Numbered from the stretch's first letter, positions 44,823-54,493 are shown. The stretch is 64,000 nt of DNA from Massilia pinisoli (GCF_024753285.1 NZ_JANUGW010000005.1:327495-391494); one strand, 5' to 3'. Program-made: numbers and translations. The notes: generated by a model not told the origin, from the letters alone.

Positions 44823-45859
44823 AAAAAGTCCTCATCCTCGGCGTCAACGGTTTCATCGGCCACCACCTGTCCAAGCGCATCCTCGAGACGACCGACTGGG
44901 AAGTCTACGGCATGGACATGTCGTCCGACCGCATCGCGCACCTGCTCGACAACCCGCGCATGCACTTCTTCGAAGGCGACATCACCATCAACACGGAATG
45001 GGTCGAGTACCACGTCAAGAAGTGCGACGTGATCCTGCCGCTCGTCGCCATCGCGACGCCGTCGACGTACGTGAAAGAGCCGCTGAAGGTCTTCGAACTG
45101 GACTTCGAGGCGAACCTGCCGATCGTCCGCTCGGCCGCGAAATATAAAAAACACCTGATCTTCCCGTCGACGTCGGAAGTCTACGGCATGAGCCGCGACG
45201 CGGAATTCGATCCGGAGAACTCGGAACTCGTGTACGGCCCGATCAACAAGCCGCGCTGGATCTACGCCTGCGCCAAGCAGCTGATGGACCGCGTGATCTG
45301 GGGCTACGGCATGGAAGGCTTGAACTTCACCTTGTTCCGTCCGTTCAACTGGATCGGCGCCGGCCTGGATTCGATCCACACGCCGAAGGAAGGCAGCTCG
45401 CGCGTGCTGACGCAGTTCTTCGGCCACATCGTGCGCGGCGAAACGATCCAACTGGTCGATGGCGGAAACCAGAAGCGCGCCTTCACGTACGTGGACGACG
45501 GCATCTCGGCGCTGATGAAGATCATCGAGAACAAGGACGGCCGTGCCACGGGCCAGATCTACAACATCGGTAACCCGGTCAACAACTACTCGATCCGCGA
45601 ACTCGCGGACATGATGATGAAGCTGGCGGCGGAATACCCCGAGTACGCGGCCGGCGCGCAGAAAGTGAAGATCGTCGAGACCAGCTCGGGCGCCTACTAC
45701 GGCACCGGCTACCAGGACGTGCAGAACCGCGTGCCGAAGATCGAGAACACGAAGAACGACCTCGGTTGGGCGCCGACCGTCACGATGGCCGACGCGCTGC
45801 GCCACATCTTCGACGCGTACCGCGGCCAGGTCGCGGCGGCCCAGGCCCTCGTCGATTAA
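44819..45859 (+). CDS. arnA: UDP-glucuronate decarboxylase (stand-alone C-terminal half of ArnA)
   Basis: A 346-residue extended SDR. GVNGFIGHH is the NAD site (about 8-16), STSEVYG carries the catalytic Ser/Thr region, and an extended-SDR Tyr/Lys pair is expected where WIYACAKQ is seen. It oxidatively decarboxylates UDP-glucuronate to UDP-4-keto-arabinose, the first pathway step. It matches residues of E. coli ArnA from about 315 on. Confidence 0.93.
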   Translation: MKKVLILGVNGFIGHHLSKRILETTDWEVYGMDMSSDRIAHLLDNPRMHFFEGDITINTEWVEYHVKKCDVILPLVAIATPSTYVKEPLKVFELDFEANLPIVRSAAKYKKHLIFPSTSEVYGMSRDAEFDPENSELVYGPINKPRWIYACAKQLMDRVIWGYGMEGLNFTLFRPFNWIGAGLDSIHTPKEGSSRVLTQFFGHIVRGETIQLVDGGNQKRAFTYVDDGISALMKIIENKDGRATGQIYNIGNPVNNYSIRELADMMMKLAAEYPEYAAGAQKVKIVETSSGAYYGTGYQDVQNRVPKIENTKNDLGWAPTVTMADALRHIFDAYRGQVAAAQALVD

Positions 45860-45868
45860 GGACGCACG

Positions 45869-46816
45869 TTGGCACCGCTGCTCGTCCTCAAGATCGACGT
45901 CGACACCTATCGCGGCACGCGCGAAGGCGTGCCGAACCTCGTGCGCATGCTCAAAGCACACGGGGCCGGCGCGACGTTCCTGTTTTCGCTGGGCCCCGAC
46001 CACACGGGATGGGCGATGCGGCGCGCGCTGCGTCCCGGCTTCTTCCAGAAGGTGTCGCGCACGTCCGTCGTGGAGCACTACGGCTTCAAGACGCTGATGT
46101 ACGGCGTGCTGCTGCCCGGCCCGGACATCGGCGCGAAAGCGGCGGCCGAGATGCGCGCCGCGCGCGACGCCGGCTTCGAATGCGGCATCCACACGTGGGA
46201 CCACGTCTGGTGGCAGGACAACGTGCGCGGCCGCGACGCCGCGTGGACCGACGCCATCATGAAAAAGAGCGAGCAGCGCTACGCGCAGGTGTTCGGCGAA
46301 GCGCCGCACACGTTCGGCGCGGCCGGCTGGCAGATGAATCCGCACGCGTTCGCGCGCCATGATGCCGCGGGCTACCGCTACGCATCGGACAGCCGCGCGC
46401 AGCTGCGCGACGACGGCTCGCTGGCCGATCCGCACGCGGGGCCGTACCGCTACCGGGGCCTGGCGCACATCCAGATGCCGACCACGTTGCCCACGCTGGA
46501 CGAGCTGCTGGGCCGCGAGATCGACGGCATCGTCATCGACGAACAGAATATCGCCGCGCATATCCTGAAGCTGACGGCGAACCCGCAACGCGACCACGTG
46601 TACACATTGCACGCGGAGCTTGAAGGACAGAAACTTGCCCCCATATTCGAGCAGCTGTTGTCAGGTTGGAAAGCCCAAGGTTACCAACTTGCCTCGATGG
46701 CGGACTATTATGAGAAGATAAAACAGGAAGCGCAGCCGCTGCCCGAGCACCCGGTCCAGTGGGGCGAATTGCCGGGGCGATCAGGCGAGCTGGTCATCCT
46801 CGATACGCTGAAGTAA
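45869..46816 (+). CDS. arnD: ArnD deformylase
   Basis: A 315-residue polysaccharide-deacetylase-fold enzyme that removes the formyl group from undecaprenyl-P-Ara4FN. The metal/catalytic motif KIDVDTYRGT is at about 8-17 and the HTWDH motif is at about 108-112. It starts with TTG at 45869 after an AAGGAC site. It completes the Arn pathway. Confidence 0.9.
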   Translation: MAPLLVLKIDVDTYRGTREGVPNLVRMLKAHGAGATFLFSLGPDHTGWAMRRALRPGFFQKVSRTSVVEHYGFKTLMYGVLLPGPDIGAKAAAEMRAARDAGFECGIHTWDHVWWQDNVRGRDAAWTDAIMKKSEQRYAQVFGEAPHTFGAAGWQMNPHAFARHDAAGYRYASDSRAQLRDDGSLADPHAGPYRYRGLAHIQMPTTLPTLDELLGREIDGIVIDEQNIAAHILKLTANPQRDHVYTLHAELEGQKLAPIFEQLLSGWKAQGYQLASMADYYEKIKQEAQPLPEHPVQWGELPGRSGELVILDTLK

Positions 46817-46850
46817 GACGCGGCGCCAGGCCGCGAGACAGGAGAAAACC

Positions 46851-47363
46851 GTGGCCGAAAGCCCAACCGCAGCACCCGCATCCCTACCTGCCGCCGCCGC
46901 GCCCGCGGTCAACGACGTGATCGCCAACTTCAGCGCGCCGATGACGGGCGAGCAGACCTTCGAGCTGAACGGCCGCCCCGCCCGCTACACGGTGCTGTAC
47001 TTCTATCCCAAGGACAATACGCCCGGCTGCACGACGGAAGCGATGAACTTCCGCGACCGCTACGACGAATTCAAGGCGCTGGACACGGCGATCTACGGCA
47101 TCAGCCGCGATTCGCTGCGCTCGCACGAAGGCTTCAAGACGAAGCTGGGACTGCCGTTCGACCTCATCTCCGACGCCGACGAAGCCGTGTGCAACCGGTT
47201 CGACGTCATGAAGATGAAGAATATGTACGGTAAAAAAGTGCGGGGGGTCGAGCGCAGCACGTTTGTCATTGACGCTGATGGCAGGTTGGTGAAAGAATGG
47301 CGTGGCGTGAAGGTCAATGATCACGTCCAAGAAGTGCTGGATTTTTTGAATAGCCAGCCTTGA
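46851..47363 (+). CDS. bcp: Peroxiredoxin of the BCP/PrxQ family
   Basis: A 170-residue thiol peroxidase. The peroxidatic cysteine C60 is in DNTPGCTTEA. The usual resolving cysteine five residues later is replaced (Met65); a second cysteine occurs only at about 114. An Ala/Pro-rich N-terminal extension of about 20 residues precedes the domain. It starts with GTG after CAGGAG. It may have its own regulation or ride on the arn transcript (34-base gap). Confidence 0.92.
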   Translation: MAESPTAAPASLPAAAAPAVNDVIANFSAPMTGEQTFELNGRPARYTVLYFYPKDNTPGCTTEAMNFRDRYDEFKALDTAIYGISRDSLRSHEGFKTKLGLPFDLISDADEAVCNRFDVMKMKNMYGKKVRGVERSTFVIDADGRLVKEWRGVKVNDHVQEVLDFLNSQP

Positions 47364-47584
47364 AGAGCGGGCTGGCGATGGTTTCGACAAACCTTTAGCC
47401 GAGCGTTCGCCTATTTTGAGTCACAGTTTTACCTCACCGCATCATTCCAATCTGGCTGCCGGCCAGGGCTCCCGTCCGGGCCCGGCGGCGCCTCGCAGCT
47501 TCCCCCAGTTGCATCTGTCCGCCCGGCGGCGCGCCTGCGCCGCGCGGTGCGTTTTTCCGACTTTTTTTCTGGATTGAGAACCTG

Positions 47585-49432
47585 ATGCCACTGCCTAAAC
47601 TCCCCACCAAGCCGGCAACCATCCTGCTGGCCAAAGATTATCCGAGGGCCGAACCGGGCAAATCGCCTGTCCGCGCAGCCGCGAAGGCGGAGAACGACCC
47701 GGTCGAAGACCTGATCAGCGGCCCCGCCGTGCCGGCCCCCAAGACGACGAAGGCACGCAAGTCGAAGGCCGCGCTGCTGGCCGAAGCGCCCGCGCGCGAA
47801 GAGAAGCCGGCAGGCGCTCCCGCCGTCGCCGCGGCGCCGGTCGCAGCGCCCGTCCCCGCGCGCGCCGAACAACCCGCAAGGTCGGACAAAACCGCAGGCA
47901 AGGCCGCGAAGCCGGGCACCGCCGCCAAGCTGCGCGAGTCGGACATGAATGAACCGCATCCGGCCAAGCACAAGCCGGTGGAAGTCAACGTCAAGTCGCC
48001 GGCGAGCCGCAAGGCCGACACGGCGGGCGCCACGAAGGTGTTCGTGCTCGACACGAACGTGCTGATGCACGATCCGACGTCGCTGTTCCGCTTCGAGGAA
48101 CACGACGTCTACCTGCCGATGATGACCCTGGAAGAACTCGACAACCACAAGAAGGGCATGTCGGAAGTCGCGCGCAACGCGCGCCAGGTCTCGCGCACCC
48201 TCGACGCCTTGATCGCGAATGTCGACGACGAGGCCATCGAGACGGGCATCCCGCTCGCCAAGCTGGGCAACAAGGATGCGAAGGGCCGCCTGCACTTCCA
48301 GACCCGGCTGAACGGCGCCGCGCTGCCCGAGGGCCTCCCGTCCGGCAAGGCCGACAACCAGATCCTCGGCGTCGTGCGCGCGCTGGAAGCGGAGCAGCCG
48401 GGCCGCGCCATCGTGCTGGTGTCGAAGGACATCAACATGCGCATCAAGGCGCGCGCGCTGGGCCTCGCCGCCGAAGACTACTTCAACGACCACGTGCTGG
48501 AAGACACCGACCTGCTGTACTCGGGCATCGTCCAGCTGCCGGACGACTTCTGGACGAAGCACGGCAAGGGCGTCGAATCGTGGCAGGAGATCAAGGGCGG
48601 CTACTCGTCCACGTTCTACCGCGTGACCGGTCCGCTGATCCCCACGCTGCTCGTGAACCAGTTCGTGTTCCTGGAACCGAAGAACGGCGAGGCGCCGCTG
48701 TACGCCCAGGTCAAGCAGATCAACGGCAAGACCGCGGTGCTGCAGACCTTGCGCGACTACTCCAGCAACAAGAACAACGTATGGGGCATCACGGCGCGCA
48801 ACCGCGAGCAGAACTTCGCGCTGAACCTCTTGATGAACCCGGACATCGACTTCATCACCCTGCTCGGCCAGGCCGGCACGGGCAAGACGCTGCTGGCGCT
48901 GGCCGCTGGCCTCGCCCAGGTGCTGGAGACGAAGGTCTACAACGAGATCATCGTCACGCGCGTGACGGTGCCCGTCGGCGAAGACATCGGCTTCCTGCCC
49001 GGTACGGAAGAAGAAAAGATGTCGCCGTGGATGGGCGCCTTCGACGACAACCTGGAAGTGCTCATGAAGGGCGACGGCGACGCCGGCGACTGGGGCCGTG
49101 CGGCGACGCAGGACCTGATCCGCTCGCGCATCAAGATCAAGTCGCTGAACTTCATGCGCGGCCGCACGTTCGTGAACAAATTCCTCATCATCGACGAGGC
49201 GCAGAACCTCACGCCGAAGCAGATGAAGACGCTCGTCACGCGCGCGGGTCCCGGCACGAAGATACTCTGCCTCGGCAACATCGCGCAGATCGACACGCCG
49301 TACCTGACGGAAGGCTCGAGCGGCCTGACGTACGTCGTCGATCGCTTCAAGGGGTGGGGCCACGGCGGCCACGTGACCCTGGCGCGCGGCGAGCGTTCGC
49401 GCCTGGCGGACCACGCGAGCGACGTGCTGTAA
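47585..49432 (+). CDS. PIN-PhoH family ATPase/ribonuclease (PhoH2-type)
   Basis: A 615-residue protein. The first ~145 residues are a low-complexity Ala/Pro/Lys tail without known domain. A PIN nuclease domain (about 150-300) has the acidic motif FVLDTNVLMHDP and EELDNHK. The PhoH ATPase domain (about 390-600) has GQAGTGKT and IIDEAQNLTPKQMK. This fusion is thought to act on RNA as an unwinding nuclease. The long disordered front is unusual. About 220 bases before it hold no gene. Confidence 0.92.
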   Translation: MPLPKLPTKPATILLAKDYPRAEPGKSPVRAAAKAENDPVEDLISGPAVPAPKTTKARKSKAALLAEAPAREEKPAGAPAVAAAPVAAPVPARAEQPARSDKTAGKAAKPGTAAKLRESDMNEPHPAKHKPVEVNVKSPASRKADTAGATKVFVLDTNVLMHDPTSLFRFEEHDVYLPMMTLEELDNHKKGMSEVARNARQVSRTLDALIANVDDEAIETGIPLAKLGNKDAKGRLHFQTRLNGAALPEGLPSGKADNQILGVVRALEAEQPGRAIVLVSKDINMRIKARALGLAAEDYFNDHVLEDTDLLYSGIVQLPDDFWTKHGKGVESWQEIKGGYSSTFYRVTGPLIPTLLVNQFVFLEPKNGEAPLYAQVKQINGKTAVLQTLRDYSSNKNNVWGITARNREQNFALNLLMNPDIDFITLLGQAGTGKTLLALAAGLAQVLETKVYNEIIVTRVTVPVGEDIGFLPGTEEEKMSPWMGAFDDNLEVLMKGDGDAGDWGRAATQDLIRSRIKIKSLNFMRGRTFVNKFLIIDEAQNLTPKQMKTLVTRAGPGTKILCLGNIAQIDTPYLTEGSSGLTYVVDRFKGWGHGGHVTLARGERSRLADHASDVL

Positions 49433-49462
49433 CGCCGCTGGAACGAAGACAACCGGAACGAA

Positions 49463-49512
49463 GATAATAAAAAAGCCTGTGCACCGCGAGGTGCACAGGC
49501 TTTTTTATTATC
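49463..49512. terminator. Bidirectional intrinsic terminator after phoH and fecR-like gene
   Basis: A perfect 23-base inverted repeat (49463-49485 with 49490-49512) around a GCGA loop, with runs of A on one side and T on the other. It serves both the PhoH gene and the leftward two-partner secretion operon. Confidence 0.93.
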
Positions 49513-49524
49513 GCTTGCTGCCGC

Positions 49525-50307
49525 TCAGCGCACGATGCAGTCCGTGCCGCCCTGCTGCGCCGCCGGGCCCTGCGACGCGACCGGTCCGCCGGTGCCGGCC
49601 GCGAACGACGGCGGCGGCGCGAATTTCAAGCCCGGATTCTGCGGCACGACGATGGGCGGCTGGTGCATGCTTGCCACGAAGCCGAACTGCCCGGCCGGGA
49701 AGTTTTGCGCGCCGCCGGCGTTCGTCACGACGATCATCCCCTCCTGCACGGCCACGTGCAGGCCGGGCGCCAGCGCGGGCACGGCAGGCGACGGCGCGGA
49801 CGATGGCACGGACGGCAGCCCGGACGCGTCGCCGACCCACTGCGCGATGAACGTCGTGCCGCGGATGCCGATGGTGGCGGTCGGCGTCTTCAGCGAGAAC
49901 TTCTCCTTGTTGCGCTTGCCCAGCAGGCCCGTGATCGAGCGCAGCCCGCCCTTCAGGAGGCTGAACGCGGCGCTGTCGCCGTCCGGCTTGTCGGCGTCGT
50001 AGGCGTAGTTCTCGATCTTGAAGGTGGTGCCGGGACGCAGCGTGATCTCGCCGTGGTCGATGAAGCGGATCTGCGCGTACGTGTTTTTCTCCGTCACGAG
50101 CGTGTCGCCGTTCTCGACCTCCGACTGCGCCGCGAGCACCTTGACGGTGCCGTCGGCCTTGCGGTCCATCAGCGGCCCGCTCAGGTGCGCGACGACGCCC
50201 ACGGCCTGCCCCGCCCACACGGCACCCGTTGCCAGCAGCAGCGCGCCGCAGACGAGCACGCGGGCCAGCGCGTCAATTGCAGTACAGTTTCGCCGCAGGT
50301 TTTTCAT
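49525..50307 (-). CDS. Exported FecR-domain protein
   Basis: A 260-residue protein with a signal peptide (cleavage near VWA, about 31) and a FecR-type beta domain (about 50-180; segments QIRFIDHGEITLRPGT and TATIGIRGTTF). A Pro/Gly-rich tail follows. Such proteins are often encoded with FHA-type exoproteins and may act as periplasmic or surface accessory factors. Its start lies inside the last 35 bases of the exoprotein gene, indicating coupling. Confidence 0.85.
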   Translation of the reverse strand: MKNLRRNCTAIDALARVLVCGALLLATGAVWAGQAVGVVAHLSGPLMDRKADGTVKVLAAQSEVENGDTLVTEKNTYAQIRFIDHGEITLRPGTTFKIENYAYDADKPDGDSAAFSLLKGGLRSITGLLGKRNKEKFSLKTPTATIGIRGTTFIAQWVGDASGLPSVPSSAPSPAVPALAPGLHVAVQEGMIVVTNAGGAQNFPAGQFGFVASMHQPPIVVPQNPGLKFAPPPSFAAGTGGPVASQGPAAQQGGTDCIVR

Positions 50308-53300
50308 TCTTGACTCCCGTATGTTCCTCTTTCGCCGTGGTCGCGACGCGTTCCACGGCCTTGCCGTCCGCCGCGCCGCCTTCGCCCGCGCCGGACGCCG
50401 CGACGGCGGGGGCGGCCGTGTTGATGAGTTGGACCGTCGTCTGCACGGCCTGCGCCACCGGCGCGCCCGTGTCCTTGCCGGCAGTGCTGCCGCTGAACGT
50501 CACGCACGTGGCGTCGCCCGGATGCGTCGTGCAGAACGCCGCCGTCGGCAGCACGGCCTCGCAGCCCGCCGTGCCGGGCGCGGCCGCGCACGCCGCGAGG
50601 CTGGGCAGGCGCACGTCGCAGCCTTGCAGGCTCGGACTGCCGATGCACTGCGTCAGCGTGGGCAGCACGACGTCGCAGCCGGGCAGCTTCGTATTCCCTT
50701 GGCATTGCGTCAGCGTGGGCAGGATGCCGGTGCACGACGGGTCGTGCGGATTCGCGAGGCAGGCCGTGAAGCCCAGCGCCAGCACCTGCGCGCAGCCTGC
50801 GACCGTCGGCGTGGCCTTGCACACGTCCAGCGACGGCAGGATGCCCGCGCAGCCCGCGCCGCTCGGATTCGCGACGCACGCGTCGAACGCGGCGGCCGCC
50901 AGCACGGCCTTGCAGCCATAGACGCCGGCGTCCGCGCGGCATTTGTCGAGCGGCGGCAAGATCGTTGCGCAGCCCGGCGCTGCCGGATTGGCCATGCATG
51001 CCGTGATGGCGTCGTGTGTCTGGACCACGGGTGCGCAACCGGCCGTCGCGGGCTTCGCCGCGCACACGTCGTACGTCGGCAGGATGGCGCCGCAGCCCGC
51101 CCCGTTCGGATTCGCGACGCACGCGTCGAGCGCGGCGACCGCCAGCACGGCCTTGCAGCCATAGACGCCGGCGTCCGCGCGGCATTTGTCGAGCGGCGGC
51201 AAGATCAATGCGCAGCCGGGTGCCGACGGATCGGCCATGCACGCGGTGATGGCGTCGTGTGCCTGGACCACGGGTGCGCAGCCCGCCGTCGCAGGATTCG
51301 CCGCGCACACATCGTAAGTCGGCAGGATCTCGCCGCAGCGCGGACCGGCCGGATCCGTCACGCACGCCTGGACGGCGGCCGCCAGCACAGGCGCGCAGCC
51401 AGGCGCCGCGCGGTTGGCGAGGCAGACGTCCAGCGTCGGCGGCGTCAACGGCGCGCCGTTCACCAGCGCCTTGTCCGGGCTGGACACGGCCACGCTGTCG
51501 GGCGCGATCTGCGTCGAGCCGGCCGTCATGCTGACGCTGCCGCTGGCCGTCGCCACGCGCGCACCGGGCGTGATCGTCAATGCGCCGCCATTGTCCGCGA
51601 GCAGGCGTACATTGCCGCTCGTCGTCGTCACCTGTCCGTTGATGGTGAGGGGGCTGTGCGTCGTCAGGCTGATGTCGCCGCTAACCGTGCGCACTTCGCC
51701 GCTGGCGGGCTTCACGGCGTCGCCGCTCTCGTACACCGGCACCGTCATGCCGCCGACGCTGTCGATCGCGATCGCGCCCGTGTTGCCGACGCCATCCTGC
51801 ACGGCGCGCACAACCGTCAGGGGCCCCATGTTGGCGACGTTGATCGGCTGCCCGCCCGCACCGTGGTTGTACGCCAGAAGCGTGCCGGCTTGCGTCTTCA
51901 GTGGATTGTCGCCCGTGCCGATGCCGGCGCTGGACGTCAGCGACAAGGTACCGACACGCAGCAGGCCGTTGCCGTAGATGCCGGCCGCGTCCACCGTGGC
52001 GATGGCGCCGCCGAGGCCCGCGTCGAACGTCACGGCGCCGCCGCTGATGAATTGCATGCCGGCGTTCGGTGCCATGACACCGGACAGGCCGTCGACCATG
52101 CCGATGCGCAGGTCGCCCGCCGTCGTCACGTGGAACAGGTCCGCGTCCGTGGTGCCCGCGAGCGTGCCGATCTTGTTGGCGCCCGTGAGGACGACCTGGC
52201 CGCCGCGCACGACGACGGCGTTCGCGCCGACCATGCCGTCGCCCGTCTCGTAGATGCCGGCCGTGGAGCCCAGTGCCAGCGTGCCCGACGTGGTCAGCGG
52301 CGCCTTCACGTTCAATGCGCCGGCGCCCGCGTCGAGCCGCAGCGTCATGGGCGTGCCCACGCCCGCGAGCGCGATGGGGCCGACGACGTCGATGCCGGCC
52401 GTGTTGCCGGCCAGGCCGCCGACGGTGATGTCCGTCGCCTTGACGTAGTCCAGCGCGGCCTGGTCGAGCACGAAGCCGTCGCCGCCACCGAGACTGACGT
52501 GCGCGGCCAGGCTGTTCGGCATCAGGCTCACGGCGGGCGCCGTCACGGCCGCGGCCACGGTCAGGCGGTCGCCCTGCAGCAGCACGGACTTCGATGCCGT
52601 CACCGGCGCTTCGATGTCGACGATCCCGCCGACGGCATATTGGTTGACGGTGAGCTGGCTGGCCGCATTCGCCGACAGGTCCACAGGGGCGCGCACGCGG
52701 ATGTCGCCGGCGTTCGCCAGCACGACGTCCGACGCGGCGCTCAGCGCGCCGTCGACCGTCACGGCAGCCTGGTGGCCGCCATCGCCCACCTTGATGGCGG
52801 CGAGGTTCGGGCTCAGGCGCTGCAGCGCGGCCGCGTCGAGCACGAGGGTATTCGCGCTCTCGTTGGCCGCGCCGATGCTGATCGCGCGGTACGGGTCGGC
52901 CGACAGCAGCGACAAGGTCGGCAGCTGGCCGTTGCCCACGATATTGCCCGCGAGGGTGATCTGGTTCGCGCCGATACCGATGTTGTTCCCGGTCTTGAGC
53001 GTACCGCCGGCGCCGAGCAGGAACACGTTCCCGGCGCGGAAATCGAGGTCGCCGCCGGCGCTCACCTGCGCATTGATGTAGATGCTGTTGCCCGCCTGCG
53101 CGCGCACGCTGCCGGCCGCGTCCAGCGCGTCCGTGACGGTGAGGTCGTGCTGCGCCTGCAACAGGACGTCCGTGCCGGCCGCCGTCAGCGTGCCCGGCGC
53201 GACGCGGGTGACACTCCCCGCTGCGGCCTGCGCGCCCGCGACGACGTCGCCCGCGCCGGCCGTGCCGCCCGCGACGACTTCGATGTCGTAAGGCGCGAGC

Positions 53301-54493
53301 TGCCACGTGCCATTCTTGCCCTTGTCGCCGGACGCGTCGACCGCGATGCCGTCGACGTCGACGGCGTAGCCCGACGTGCCCACCGAGCCGCCCTGGGCGG
53401 TACCCTTCGCGGACACGGTGCCGTGGGCCTTCGTTTCGCTGTCGGCCGCGAGTGCCACCTTGCCGCCGTTGCCGGCCTTGCCGTCGGCATGGATGGACGA
53501 GCCGGATTCGACGCTCGTGGTCTGCGCATGCTTGCCGTTGGGCTGTCCATCGTCGCCGACGAGCACCGTGCCGCCATTGCGGCCGCTGGCGTCGATGCCC
53601 GCTCCCTTGACGACGGCCACCTGTTCGCCCAGCACCTTGACCGTGCCGCCGTCCGCCGTATCGCCGCCGCCCGCGCTGGTCACGCTGGCGGCATCGAGGG
53701 TGACGGCGCCGCTGGCCTTGAGGACGATGCGGCCGTTTTCGCCCACCGCGGCGCTATCCGCGTTCGCGGTGCCGCGCTGGCTGACGAGCGCGCCATAGAT
53801 CCCGATGCGGCCGCCCTTGGCGATCACCTGGCCCAGGTTCAGCGCCTGCTCCGCGGGGGCCGAGATCTCGACGCGCAGGTCGGGATCGGAAGAGTCCACC
53901 AGCTGGACGCTGTTGCCGGCCGCGAGGACCACGTCGCCCTTCGGCGTCGTGATGACACCCGCGTTTTCCACGTCCGGCGCGATCAGGAAGACCTGGCCGC
54001 CCTTCGGTGTCGTGATCGAGCCTTCGTTGCGCACGGTACCGGCGACCGCACCGGCCTGGAAGGTCTTGTTCCCGGCGAGGAAATCGGCATCGGTGATGTT
54101 CAGCGACGAGGCCACGAGGCCGTTCACGTCCACGCGCGATCCTTGGCCGAACAGGATGCCGTTCGGATTGATCAGGAAGACCTTGCCGTTGCTTTGCAGC
54201 GCGCCGAGGATCTTCGTCGGGTCCTGGCCCAGCACGCGGTTCAGCACCGCGCTGTCGGCGCTCTGCTGGATGAACTGGGTGGTCTCGCCGGCGTCGATCG
54301 AAAAGGTCTGCCAGTTGATGATGGTGCCTGGCGTGTTCGTGATGGTGAACACGGTGCCCTGCTGCGAAAAGGTCGCCTGGCCCGCCGCCACCTTGGGCGA
54401 GGTGGGCACGGCGCCGGCCGCGCCGCAATAGCATGCGGCCACCAGCAGCGCGCCGAGGCGGCGCCGGGTCGAAACGAGTGTCGATGAAGTCAT
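50273..54493 (-). CDS. FHA-type two-partner secreted exoprotein with Cys-repeat tail
   Basis: A 1406-residue exoprotein. A signal peptide (1-28) is followed by the TPS secretion domain (about 30-270) with NPNGILFG and the following DVNGLVASSLN segment. A long beta-helix of Gly/Ala/Val/Asp repeats (about 280-1030) and a C-terminal region (about 1030-1350) follow. The C-terminal region is built of short cysteine pairs in the pattern C-x-x-(N/D)P-x(2-4)-G-C ending in ILP. The last ~55 residues are polar. It is exported by the FhaC-type partner encoded just upstream. The Cys repeats could be disulfide-bonded or bind a ligand; the target is unknown. Confidence 0.9.
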   Translation of the reverse strand: MTSSTLVSTRRRLGALLVAACYCGAAGAVPTSPKVAAGQATFSQQGTVFTITNTPGTIINWQTFSIDAGETTQFIQQSADSAVLNRVLGQDPTKILGALQSNGKVFLINPNGILFGQGSRVDVNGLVASSLNITDADFLAGNKTFQAGAVAGTVRNEGSITTPKGGQVFLIAPDVENAGVITTPKGDVVLAAGNSVQLVDSSDPDLRVEISAPAEQALNLGQVIAKGGRIGIYGALVSQRGTANADSAAVGENGRIVLKASGAVTLDAASVTSAGGGDTADGGTVKVLGEQVAVVKGAGIDASGRNGGTVLVGDDGQPNGKHAQTTSVESGSSIHADGKAGNGGKVALAADSETKAHGTVSAKGTAQGGSVGTSGYAVDVDGIAVDASGDKGKNGTWQLAPYDIEVVAGGTAGAGDVVAGAQAAAGSVTRVAPGTLTAAGTDVLLQAQHDLTVTDALDAAGSVRAQAGNSIYINAQVSAGGDLDFRAGNVFLLGAGGTLKTGNNIGIGANQITLAGNIVGNGQLPTLSLLSADPYRAISIGAANESANTLVLDAAALQRLSPNLAAIKVGDGGHQAAVTVDGALSAASDVVLANAGDIRVRAPVDLSANAASQLTVNQYAVGGIVDIEAPVTASKSVLLQGDRLTVAAAVTAPAVSLMPNSLAAHVSLGGGDGFVLDQAALDYVKATDITVGGLAGNTAGIDVVGPIALAGVGTPMTLRLDAGAGALNVKAPLTTSGTLALGSTAGIYETGDGMVGANAVVVRGGQVVLTGANKIGTLAGTTDADLFHVTTAGDLRIGMVDGLSGVMAPNAGMQFISGGAVTFDAGLGGAIATVDAAGIYGNGLLRVGTLSLTSSAGIGTGDNPLKTQAGTLLAYNHGAGGQPINVANMGPLTVVRAVQDGVGNTGAIAIDSVGGMTVPVYESGDAVKPASGEVRTVSGDISLTTHSPLTINGQVTTTSGNVRLLADNGGALTITPGARVATASGSVSMTAGSTQIAPDSVAVSSPDKALVNGAPLTPPTLDVCLANRAAPGCAPVLAAAVQACVTDPAGPRCGEILPTYDVCAANPATAGCAPVVQAHDAITACMADPSAPGCALILPPLDKCRADAGVYGCKAVLAVAALDACVANPNGAGCGAILPTYDVCAAKPATAGCAPVVQTHDAITACMANPAAPGCATILPPLDKCRADAGVYGCKAVLAAAAFDACVANPSGAGCAGILPSLDVCKATPTVAGCAQVLALGFTACLANPHDPSCTGILPTLTQCQGNTKLPGCDVVLPTLTQCIGSPSLQGCDVRLPSLAACAAAPGTAGCEAVLPTAAFCTTHPGDATCVTFSGSTAGKDTGAPVAQAVQTTVQLINTAAPAVAASGAGEGGAADGKAVERVATTAKEEHTGVKNEKPAAKLYCN
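50850..51335 (-). repeat. 243-base tandem repeat in the exoprotein gene (two copies)
   Basis: Two near-identical 243-base copies (about 50850-51092 and 51093-51335) encode 81-residue units containing five to six cysteines. More diverged versions of the same Cys module continue on both sides. The in-frame length allows copy number to change without loss of the tail. Confidence 0.8.

Noticed and set aside
50850..51335. CRISPR or mobile-element repeats
   Set aside because: The 243-base units are coding, in frame and continuous with diverged protein repeats.
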